A DNA stretch of 5,089 bases from contig DMJN01000204.1 in the NCBI GenBank assembly GCA_003451715.1, positions 1 to 5,089 of the forward strand, in the 5' to 3' direction. The stretch comes from Gammaproteobacteria bacterium (GTDB lineage Bacteria; Pseudomonadota; Gammaproteobacteria; Pseudomonadales; Pseudohongiellaceae). Shown one piece after another: positions 1-5,089 of the stretch. A program made the translations under genes and the position numbers. Each line of letters opens with the position of its first letter. The stretch's first letter is position 1. The notes below the pieces were generated by a model. The model saw only the letters and a program-made list of their open reading frames with translations. It ran no database searches and had not been told where the DNA came from.

Positions 1-381
1 TAAAACGTCTGCGTGTTAGTTTGGCATTCACTGACATTGCTCCGTTCTGGTTACTGAATTGCAGCATGAACGAATTGTGTTCTACTGCCCTTTTATTGCA
101 TATATAGCTACACCAGAGACTAGACTTATTTGCTTTAAAAAGCAACGAACTCGGGTCCGGTGGAGGCGCTGAAAGGCAGGAAATACGGGGCTTTCAGAGT
201 GCTTGCTTGATAATCGTTACACTATGTCACAAATTAGCCTGTACACTGGGCGGCGTCGCTGAAAACCCGGATAGAAAATAGGGATATCTGGCATCGATCC
301 CGGGACGTTGCTATTCGGCTACAGTCAGATTACTTTGCCGACATCGGTTTTGAATTGAATCGGCCACATCGGGATCATTTT
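1..381. other. Non-coding region upstream of the M14 peptidase gene
   Basis: No convincing coding region or RNA gene is visible on either strand. The stretch holds a short inverted repeat at 130-145 (TTGCTTT, 2-nt centre, AAAGCAA), a 7-bp repeat pair at 169-175 and 191-197 (CTGAAAG/CTTTCAG, 15-nt loop), and an 8-bp palindrome TCCCGGGA at 298-305. A TTGATA hexamer at 207-212 resembles a -35 box, but the best -10 candidate at the right spacing (230-235) matches only 3 of 6 consensus bases, so no promoter is called. The end of the preceding gene is outside the window. Confidence 0.6.
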
Positions 382-2004
382 ATGAGATTTGCAGTAACGC
401 TCTTCGCCTTTTGTACCCTGGTCAACTCGACCCATGCCGCCGACCAGTCCAGTGTCTTCAGCGAAGCCATGATGACGGTGGCGGAACGCAGTAATTACCA
501 GCGTACCTCTACATTTCAGGAGGTGGTGGATGTTGTCGAGGCGTTGCGGCGGGACACCACATTACTGCATCGAGAAACCTTGCTTATTACGGAGGAGGGC
601 AGGGAGGTTCCACTGCTGGTGTTGGCCAACCCTCCCATTCAATCTTCCCAACAGGCAGAGGCTTCCGGCAAGCCGGTTATCTATATTCAGGGCAATATCC
701 ACGGGGGTGAGGTGGAAGGCAAGGAAGCCTCGCTGATCGTCATGCGCGATATTCTGTACGGCGACAAGCGACACTTGCTCGAGAATCAGATCCTGGTTTT
801 CGTTCCGGTTTACAATGCCGACGGCAACGATGAGATGTCAGCCAATTCCCGCCCGAACCAGGAACTCAGCCCGGTCATGACCGGTGTGCGCACCGCCCAT
901 GGTTACGACCTCAATCGGGACGGCATGGCAGTTGAGACCAGGGAGACCCGGGCGCTCTATGAAAATGTCATACAGCGCTGGGATCCGGATCTTCTGATAG
1001 ACCTGCACACAACCAATGGCACCTGGCACGGTTACTCGCTGACCTATGCACCGTCCTATCACACGGCGGGTGATCCGGCGACTTCAAGCTACACCTCGGA
1101 AACTATGCTGCCGGCGATACAGGCTGCAGTGAAAGACAAGTTTGATCTCGATTTCGGTTGGTACGGAGGGTTCGATTACCGGGACTGGCCGCCAACCGAG
1201 CTGCGTACCTATCACCATGCTCCCCGCTACCTGACGAACAACATGGCATTGAGAAATCGCATGGCTATTCTCAGTGAAACCTTTTCCCATGATCGCTTTT
1301 ACAAGCGCGTGCACGCCGCCAATGTGTTTGTCGAGGAAATTCTCGAGTATACCAATATCAACGGTTATGAAATTCAACGCATTAACCGGGAAGCCGATGC
1401 CCGGGTCAGCAGCACAGGAGGGTCGAAGGATTCCCTTGATCAAAACGGTGTGCAGTTTCAGATGATCGCACGCGAAGAGCCACTGGATCTGCTGAGCTAT
1501 AACTATATTCCTTACAGGGCCGACGATGGCAGCACTGAGTTTGTCCGTAGAGCCGAGATCGTGGTCATTGAGGGCGTAAAAAACTTCAACGCGTTTCAGA
1601 GTACTGTGTCGGCAACCGTTCCCGTGGCTTATCTTTTTAGCTCAGCATTTATCGGACTGGCGGAGAAATTGCGCGAACATGGTATCTGGGTCGATACGCT
1701 GGAGGCAGATTCTGAATTTTATGGCGAGGTGTTCGAGATCGAACAGATCGGCAAACAGAATTTCGTGCAGAATGGCCATCGTAACTCGCTGCTTCAGGGT
1801 GAGTTTCACTCTGTGACCCGATCCTATCCAAGAGGCGATTACATCGTGTCCATGAACGATCGCCTGGCCAACCTGATCTTCTACCTGCTGGAGCCGCAGT
1901 CCGATGATGGCCTGGCATACTGGAACCTGTTCGATGAATATCTGGAAGCTGAACTACAAGAGGGCGAGCCCGCCGAATACCCTGTGTTCAAAGTGCTACG
2001 CTAG
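382..2004 (+). CDS. Secreted M14-family zinc carboxypeptidase-like protein
   Basis: This is a predicted zinc metallopeptidase of the carboxypeptidase A (M14) fold, exported to the periplasm or beyond. Numbering from the ATG at 382 (540 aa), the family's catalytic positions appear in order. The zinc ligands are H107 and E110 in NIHGGEVEGKE and H209 in LIDLHTTNG. The substrate carboxylate-binding pair is N178-R179 in YDLNRDG, and the general base is probably E299 in ILSETFSH. The N-terminus MRFAVTLFAFCTLVNSTHA is a Sec signal peptide with likely cleavage after THA. A second region follows the catalytic domain and ends with LLEPQSDDGLAYWN (502-515) and YPVFKV, a C-terminal pattern I associate with this bacterial M14 subgroup. 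An in-frame TTG at 355 would add nine residues, mostly polar, ahead of the signal peptide. The ATG is preferred because CGGGA at 370-374 lies 7 nt upstream. The gene is complete, with no frameshift seen. Whether it removes C-terminal amino acids or cleaves cell-wall amides cannot be told from sequence. Confidence 0.92.
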   Translation: MRFAVTLFAFCTLVNSTHAADQSSVFSEAMMTVAERSNYQRTSTFQEVVDVVEALRRDTTLLHRETLLITEEGREVPLLVLANPPIQSSQQAEASGKPVIYIQGNIHGGEVEGKEASLIVMRDILYGDKRHLLENQILVFVPVYNADGNDEMSANSRPNQELSPVMTGVRTAHGYDLNRDGMAVETRETRALYENVIQRWDPDLLIDLHTTNGTWHGYSLTYAPSYHTAGDPATSSYTSETMLPAIQAAVKDKFDLDFGWYGGFDYRDWPPTELRTYHHAPRYLTNNMALRNRMAILSETFSHDRFYKRVHAANVFVEEILEYTNINGYEIQRINREADARVSSTGGSKDSLDQNGVQFQMIAREEPLDLLSYNYIPYRADDGSTEFVRRAEIVVIEGVKNFNAFQSTVSATVPVAYLFSSAFIGLAEKLREHGIWVDTLEADSEFYGEVFEIEQIGKQNFVQNGHRNSLLQGEFHSVTRSYPRGDYIVSMNDRLANLIFYLLEPQSDDGLAYWNLFDEYLEAELQEGEPAEYPVFKVLR

Positions 2005-2074
2005 TGTCTCAGGTTTGTACTTCTTTTCGAGGCTTGGTTTGCCCGCTTGTTTTCCCTGGTAATTGTTCGGAGTC

Positions 2075-2090
2075 CATTATTTGAATAATG
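2075..2090. repeat. Inverted repeat CATTATT-TG-AATAATG
   Basis: Two perfect 7-bp arms (2075-2081 and 2084-2090) are separated by 2 bp. This near-palindrome lies 70 bp after the peptidase stop codon. The AT-rich dyad could be a binding site for a dimeric regulator or a weak hairpin. No T-tract follows, so it is not a typical intrinsic terminator. It may be a chance feature of AT-rich DNA. Confidence 0.35.
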
Positions 2091-2252
2091 CTATTAAGAC
2101 TTCTCTTAGTCCGCCTCTGAGCGGCATTTCTCTATCTAGCCTTGAATAAACTACTCTACGCCATTACCTCTCCAACTAAATTCTTTGATTGATTTGCAAG
2201 TGCAGGAATTCAATACTTATAGTCGCGTTCACTAATACTTTTGCGGTTTACC

Positions 2253-2280
2253 TTGAACCCTGTCTCAACAGGCATACTAT
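2253..2280 (+). promoter_or_regulatory. Candidate sigma70-type promoter for the serine hydrolase gene
   Basis: TTGAAC (2253-2258) and TACTAT (2275-2280) each match the -35 and -10 consensus at 4 of 6 positions, with a 16-bp spacer. Transcription would start near 2287 and give a leader of about 40 nt before the ATG at 2326. The spacer contains CCTGT-CTCA-ACAGG (2259-2272), a perfect 5-bp inverted repeat that could be an operator or chance. The boxes are seen directly; promoter activity is inferred. Confidence 0.35.
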
Positions 2281-2325
2281 TGAGCAATATCTCTAGACTC
2301 ATCCAATCAAAAAGGATTTAGCATC

Positions 2326-3420
2326 ATGAAAAAATGGTTGCTGCTTCTACTAATTACTTTGAGTCAAAGCGCAATAGCTTTGGACGAATCCGAGTTATCT
2401 GCTCTATTGGAATTAGTTCGTGAAGACAGGAACATGCCGGGCCTACGCGCCGCGATACGCACTGTAGACGGCAGTATTACCAGTGCTGCAGTTGGATTAG
2501 CAGATAAAGAAAATGACGTTGACCTCGACAATGGTGTCGGTATGCCTGGGGGCAGTACCGGCAAAACCTTTGTTGCGACTCTTACCATGTTACTGGTGGA
2601 AGAAGGATTATTATCCACTGATGATCTGGCATCGAAATGGCTGGGCAATACAGAGTGGTTCAGTCGACTACCGAATGCCGAAGAAATTCGCGTCAAACAT
2701 CTGTTGTCTCATTCTTCAGGAGTTAAGGACTACCCGGATAGTTTGCGCTGCAATGTGGCTTCGGTGTGGCGTATCCTGCGACGGGGCAGCAATGATTTTA
2801 GTCCGGAGGAACTGATCGAATGCGTGTTAGACCGCGATCCTCTTTTTCCCGTTGGAAAAGGATTTTATTACTCCGATGCTGCATATCTGGTACTTGGCAG
2901 ATTGATTGAAGCGGCAACTGGTCGAGAGTATTACGATCTGCTTCGAGAACGAATATTAGACCCACTGGCGCTGCATCAAATCAGGCCACAGGATACAGAA
3001 AGACTGCCTGATATAACACCGGGCTACGCTTCAGGTGCGCGTAACCTTCGGAGAGATGGGACTTCGAAATACAATCCTGTTAGTGAGTGGACAGGAGGTG
3101 GCCTGGTAACCAATCCTACAATGTTAGTTGAGTTCTACGGAGCACTGGTAGATGGTCGGATCGTAAAAGAAGAAACTCTTGAGCTTATGTTGGGAGGAGA
3201 ATGGATTGATCCGGAGGGCTCGCGATTTCATTATGGGTATGGGCTTTTCGTTTATGAGAATCCGGATTCTTTTGGCTATGGTGGTATGTGGCCAGGATAT
3301 CGAACTCAAGTGACTCATTATAGAGATTCGGGCATGACAATAGCTGTGCAAACGAATCGTGACGGCAAGGTAGACCTTCCATCCTTGGTAGCGAGAATTG
3401 CAGAATTGAGTTCTAGATAA
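2326..3420 (+). CDS. Exported serine hydrolase, class C beta-lactamase/DD-peptidase fold
   Basis: This is a predicted active-site serine hydrolase of the beta-lactamase-related superfamily (364 aa), which includes DD-peptidases, D-aminopeptidases, esterases and class C beta-lactamases. The signal peptide MKKWLLLLLITLSQSAIA has likely cleavage after AIA. The nucleophile motif SxxK is S77-T-G-K80 in PGGSTGKTF. The conserved LLSHSSGV segment lies at 126-133. The second motif is Y182-S-D184 in FYYSDAAYLVLG, where Y-x-N is the commoner form. The third motif region is probably G317-Y-G-G320 followed by MWPGY, where many relatives have GHGG. C142 and C166 could form a disulfide in the periplasm. The start is supported by AAAGGA at 2311-2316, 9 nt upstream of the ATG. 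A candidate promoter lies at 2253-2280, and the gene appears to be transcribed alone. GC is near 47% in sampled lines, lower than both neighbouring genes. The sequence does not show beta-lactam resistance; a peptidase or esterase role is equally possible. Confidence 0.92.
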   Translation: MKKWLLLLLITLSQSAIALDESELSALLELVREDRNMPGLRAAIRTVDGSITSAAVGLADKENDVDLDNGVGMPGGSTGKTFVATLTMLLVEEGLLSTDDLASKWLGNTEWFSRLPNAEEIRVKHLLSHSSGVKDYPDSLRCNVASVWRILRRGSNDFSPEELIECVLDRDPLFPVGKGFYYSDAAYLVLGRLIEAATGREYYDLLRERILDPLALHQIRPQDTERLPDITPGYASGARNLRRDGTSKYNPVSEWTGGGLVTNPTMLVEFYGALVDGRIVKEETLELMLGGEWIDPEGSRFHYGYGLFVYENPDSFGYGGMWPGYRTQVTHYRDSGMTIAVQTNRDGKVDLPSLVARIAELSSR

Positions 3421-3565
3421 ACGAATTTCAGAATCTCAGACTCCGAAAAACCATTTCCCACAGCCTTCCAATTACAATCCCAATATCATCTTGGAGCCAC
3501 GCAAAGGATGTACCCAGCAGGGTGCCTGGTAGGGAACGCTTCGAATCCTCATTATTGTGTTTGCC

Positions 3566-3606
3566 CTCTATTCGGCTTATTGCTCGGCAGAATCAAGCCA
3601 ATAGAG
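3566..3606 (+). terminator. Bulged 12-bp hairpin, possible terminator or structured RNA element
   Basis: CTCTATT (3566-3572) plus GGCTT (3574-3578) pair with AAGCC (3595-3599) plus AATAGAG (3600-3606), leaving a single bulged C at 3573 and a 16-nt loop. The loop can fold further through TGC/GCA at 3581-3583 and 3587-3589. TTTGTT follows the right arm immediately, as in a weak intrinsic terminator on the + strand. It lies about 145 nt after the serine hydrolase stop codon, which is far for a dedicated terminator, so another role as an RNA element or protein site is possible. The pairing is seen directly; the function is inferred. Confidence 0.4.
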
Positions 3607-3643
3607 TTTGTTGGACAAATTATTTCGGAGAGAGTAGCTTAAC

Positions 3644-3662
3644 CTTCGTCAACTTGACGGAG
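3644..3662. promoter_or_regulatory. 19-bp dyad, possible operator or hairpin
   Basis: CTTCGTCAA and TTGACGGAG flank a central C and are complementary at 8 of 9 positions. The exception is T3646/G3660, which could pair as G-U in RNA. The core CGTCAA-C-TTGACG is perfect. The size and symmetry suit a site for a dimeric helix-turn-helix regulator. A weak promoter-like pair lies just upstream: TGGACA at 3612-3617 and TAGCTT at 3635-3640, 17-bp spacing, the second matching only 3 of 6 consensus bases. If that pair is real, the dyad would overlap the transcription start of the downstream gene. As RNA it would form an 8-bp stem with a 3-nt loop. Confidence 0.3.
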
Positions 3663-3727
3663 CAGTCGATCCGGAGAAACAGATTCTTTAGGTACCGTCT
3701 ATTACCGCGCCGCTTGTCGGCATCGGG

Positions 3728-3769
3728 GAGGTGAGCCGTCCGGCGGAATTCATCACCTCGAGCCCGCCG
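3728..3769 (+). promoter_or_regulatory. Interlocking inverted repeats in the 5' leader of the CxxCH/toroid gene
   Basis: GAGGTGA (3728-3734) is perfectly complementary to TCACCTC (3753-3759), and CGGCGG (3741-3746) to CCGCCG (3764-3769). The left arm of the second pair lies in the loop of the first and its right arm lies outside. In RNA they would either form an H-type pseudoknot or compete as alternative hairpins. The right edge lies 16 nt before the AGGAG ribosome-binding site at 3786-3790, so the structure could affect translation. The complementarity is seen directly; a regulatory role is inferred, and GC-rich sequence makes chance pairing quite possible. Confidence 0.3.
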
Positions 3770-3785
3770 CAGAACGCAAAGAACC

Positions 3786-3790
3786 AGGAG
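3786..3790 (+). promoter_or_regulatory. Ribosome-binding site AGGAG that decides the start at 3799
   Basis: AGGAG lies 8 nt before the ATG at 3799. The alternative in-frame GTG begins at the last base of this motif, at 3790, so that start would lack a usable Shine-Dalgarno site. The ATG adds MINPTENPQKRH ahead of the hydrophobic segment, a normal n-region. Confidence 0.7.
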
Positions 3791-3798
3791 TGCAAGCC

Positions 3799-4971
3799 AT
3801 GATTAATCCCACCGAGAATCCGCAGAAACGCCACGGCCTATCCGTCGTGGGCGCGCTGATCAGCCTGCTCTGTGTACTGGGCATAGGCCTCGGCATTGGG
3901 CTATCCCCAGTGGAGTCGCAGACACTTCCCTCCCATTCAGCCGAGTGGGACCGGGCCGTCGCCGCCGACTACCTGGACGGACGACAGGCCTGGTGGCAGA
4001 CCTGGCCCGAGGCGGAGCGCGACCACGAGACGTCCTGCGTCTCATGCCATGGAACGGTAGCGTATGTCCTGGCTCGTCCCATGCTGCGTCCAGCCCTGGG
4101 CGAGACCGGTCTGAGCTTTCCCGAGATGCGTCTGCTTGAGGATGTGGAGAAGCGAGTGGTGCTGTGGAATGAAGTGGATCCATTCTACCCGGATCAGAGG
4201 TTCGGCCTCCCCAAAGCCAGTGAGTCGAGAGGTGTTGAAGCCATCCTGAATGCACTGATCCTATCCAATCGTGACGCCCAGGCGGGGCGCCTGACGAGCG
4301 AGACACGAGAGGCATTCGAGAATCTGTGGAAGCTTCAGTTCACCCGTGGCGAGGCAAAGGGTGCCTGGGCATGGCTTTACTTCAATCTGGCTCCCTGGGA
4401 GTCGGAAGGGGCGGCTTACTTCGGGGCTGCACTCGCCGCCGTTGCAGTGGGTACCGCCCCGGACGAATACGCAGCTTCGACCGAGATTCAGGATCGATTG
4501 GACCTGCTCAGGGCGTATCTCCAACAGGATTCACAGGATCGGCCGCCGTTTGACCAGGTCATGCTCCTGTGGGCTTCCACCGAACTCTCGAATCTCATGA
4601 CCCGGGAACAACAGCAGTCTGCGATCGCTGATATTGTCCGTCTGCAGAACAGCGACGGAGGTTGGAGCCTCCCCTCCCTCGGGCGGTGGGAAAGGTCGGA
4701 TGGATACTCCCCCGATCCCGGGAGCGATGGCTACGCCACTGGATTAGTGACCTTCGTTCTGCAAAAGGCCGGTGTGTTGCCGGTTCAGGAGAATATGAGC
4801 CGGGCGATTGACTGGTTGGTACAGAACCAGGATCCCACCAGCGGACGATGGCCCTCCACGTCCCTCAATAAGGAAAGGGAACCAACATCCGACAGGGGCC
4901 TCATTATGTCCGACGCTGCTACGGGGTTCGCCGTATTGGCGCTGACGCAGGCGGATTCGTCAAAAGAGTAG
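3799..4971 (+). CDS. Exported squalene-cyclase-like alpha/alpha-toroid protein with a CxxCH heme-c motif
   Basis: The protein (390 aa) has an N-terminal basic stretch (K10-R11) and a long hydrophobic segment (about 14-37) ending VESQ, which suits a Sec signal peptide or membrane anchor. C80-V-S-C83-H84 is a c-type heme attachment motif, directly preceded by a Trp-rich stretch (W65, W66, W69). The C-terminal half has repeats like those of prenyltransferase and squalene/hopene cyclase families: Q283-NSDGGW289, Q342-NQDPTSGRW351, and SDAATGFAVLAL near the end. The DxDD acid motif of hopene cyclases is not visible, so cyclase activity is unlikely. The mature part has only two cysteines (C80, C83) and three histidines (H46, H76, H84). 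I believe similar proteins are annotated as squalene-cyclase-like in environmental bacteria, but their function is unknown to me. The ATG at 3799 is chosen because AGGAG (3786-3790) lies 8 nt upstream; an in-frame GTG at 3790 overlaps that site. GC near 59% is higher than upstream genes. No cytochrome partner gene lies in the window. Confidence 0.85.
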   Translation: MINPTENPQKRHGLSVVGALISLLCVLGIGLGIGLSPVESQTLPSHSAEWDRAVAADYLDGRQAWWQTWPEAERDHETSCVSCHGTVAYVLARPMLRPALGETGLSFPEMRLLEDVEKRVVLWNEVDPFYPDQRFGLPKASESRGVEAILNALILSNRDAQAGRLTSETREAFENLWKLQFTRGEAKGAWAWLYFNLAPWESEGAAYFGAALAAVAVGTAPDEYAASTEIQDRLDLLRAYLQQDSQDRPPFDQVMLLWASTELSNLMTREQQQSAIADIVRLQNSDGGWSLPSLGRWERSDGYSPDPGSDGYATGLVTFVLQKAGVLPVQENMSRAIDWLVQNQDPTSGRWPSTSLNKEREPTSDRGLIMSDAATGFAVLALTQADSSKE

Positions 4972-4995
4972 CCATGAAAACCATTCAACAATACA

Positions 4996-5016
4996 TGGGC
5001 AATAATTGATTGCCCA
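4996..5016 (+). repeat. Perfect 8-bp hairpin downstream of the CxxCH/toroid gene
   Basis: TGGGCAAT (4996-5003) and ATTGCCCA (5009-5016) are perfectly complementary around a 5-nt loop, AATTG. The hairpin starts 24 nt after the stop codon at 4971. No T-run follows, so it is not a classical intrinsic terminator, although it could stabilise the 3' end or act in termination with Rho. It overlaps the end of an 11-codon open frame (4974-5009, MKTIQQYMGNN) preceded by AAAAGAG, which is not called as a gene. Confidence 0.4.
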
Positions 5017-5089
5017 GGTAATAGTGGTAATGCACAGTTTTGAAGTGTCCGCTTTTTCCGCAAGCGTGTACCCCGTCAGCACCTATGGA

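Larger units (their letters stand above)
2005..2325. other. AT-rich intergenic spacer between peptidase and serine hydrolase genes
   Basis: This 321-bp spacer contains no supportable gene. GC is about 40% over 2041-2280 by hand count, lower than either flanking gene. It holds a palindrome-like CATTATTTGAATAATG at 2075-2090, a small GC hairpin CCGC/GCGG at 2111-2124, and a candidate promoter at 2253-2280. No hairpin followed by a T-run is visible after the peptidase stop codon, so termination of that gene is unassigned. Confidence 0.6.
3421..3798. other. Structured intergenic spacer upstream of the CxxCH/toroid gene
   Basis: This 378-bp spacer contains no convincing gene. A 70-codon open frame at 3522-3734 has a GTG start, no clear Shine-Dalgarno site and no recognisable domain. 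The spacer carries a bulged 12-bp hairpin (3566-3606), a 19-bp dyad (3644-3662), and two interlocking inverted repeats (3728-3769). Hand-counted GC is 41% over 3591-3690 and 64% over 3691-3790, so composition changes sharply inside the spacer. Confidence 0.6.

Noticed and set aside
355..381. TTG start nine codons upstream for the M14 peptidase
   Set aside because: It adds NRPHRDHF ahead of a well-formed signal peptide, while the ATG at 382 has an SD-like CGGGA at suitable spacing.
3535..3551. TTCGAAT segment resembling a tRNA T-loop, as in an attachment site or tRNA remnant
   Set aside because: The flanking bases (AACGC and CCTCA) do not pair as a T-stem, and no acceptor or anticodon arm is found nearby.
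3610..3643. GTTGGAC and GCTTAAC near the bulged hairpin, resembling integron attC core sites
   Set aside because: They match GTTRRRY and RYYYAAC but occur in the wrong order on both strands for an attC site, and no matching core is found on the other side of the hairpin.
3522..3734. 70-codon open frame in the spacer before the toroid gene
   Set aside because: It uses a GTG start without a clear ribosome-binding site, spans the bulged hairpin and the 19-bp dyad, crosses the GC step, and encodes no recognisable domain.
2205..3752. GGAATTCA occurring on both sides of the serine hydrolase gene (2205-2212 and 3745-3752), as a possible target-site duplication
   Set aside because: An 8-bp match between two spacers of more than 300 bp is expected by chance, and neither copy adjoins terminal inverted repeats.
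3860..4315. 151-codon open frame on the minus strand inside the CxxCH/toroid gene
   Set aside because: It lies wholly antisense to a gene with clear motifs and a signal sequence. GC-rich coding DNA commonly leaves long antisense frames, and its product (rich in R, G, P and S) shows no domain.
4785..5063. 92-codon minus-strand open frame overlapping the end of the toroid gene
   Set aside because: Most of it is antisense to confident coding sequence, and no domain is recognisable in the product.
5050..5066. CGCTT/AAGCG hairpin near the window end as a terminator
   Set aside because: The stem is only 5 bp, and the T-run lies in the loop rather than after the stem.

Overview
The window looks like bacterial chromosome, probably from a Gram-negative species. 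All three confident genes are on the + strand, start with Sec-type signal peptides or N-terminal hydrophobic anchors, and have Shine-Dalgarno-like sites. The exported enzyme types would suit an environmental proteobacterium or a bacterium with a similar envelope, but no marker gene fixes the taxon. No rRNA, tRNA, CRISPR array, transposase or integrase was found.

Layout: 1-381 is non-coding leader. 382-2004 encodes a secreted M14-family zinc carboxypeptidase-like protein with all catalytic positions visible. 2005-2325 is an AT-rich spacer (about 40% GC over 2041-2280 by hand count) with a candidate promoter for the next gene. 2326-3420 encodes an exported serine hydrolase of the class C beta-lactamase/DD-peptidase fold. 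3421-3798 is a second long spacer with several inverted repeats and a change from about 41% to about 64% GC near 3690. 3799-4971 encodes an unusual exported protein that pairs a CxxCH heme-c-type motif with prenyltransferase/squalene-cyclase-like alpha/alpha repeats. 4972-5089 holds a short hairpin and no convincing gene.

The genes are separated by spacers of more than 300 bp and differ in base composition (roughly 52%, 47% and 59% GC from sampled lines). They look like three separate transcription units rather than one operon. All three products should act outside the cytoplasm: two hydrolases, probably on peptides, cell-wall fragments or esters, and one possible heme protein. No shared pathway can be read from the sequence. 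The most interesting parts are the CxxCH/toroid protein and the structured leader upstream of it.
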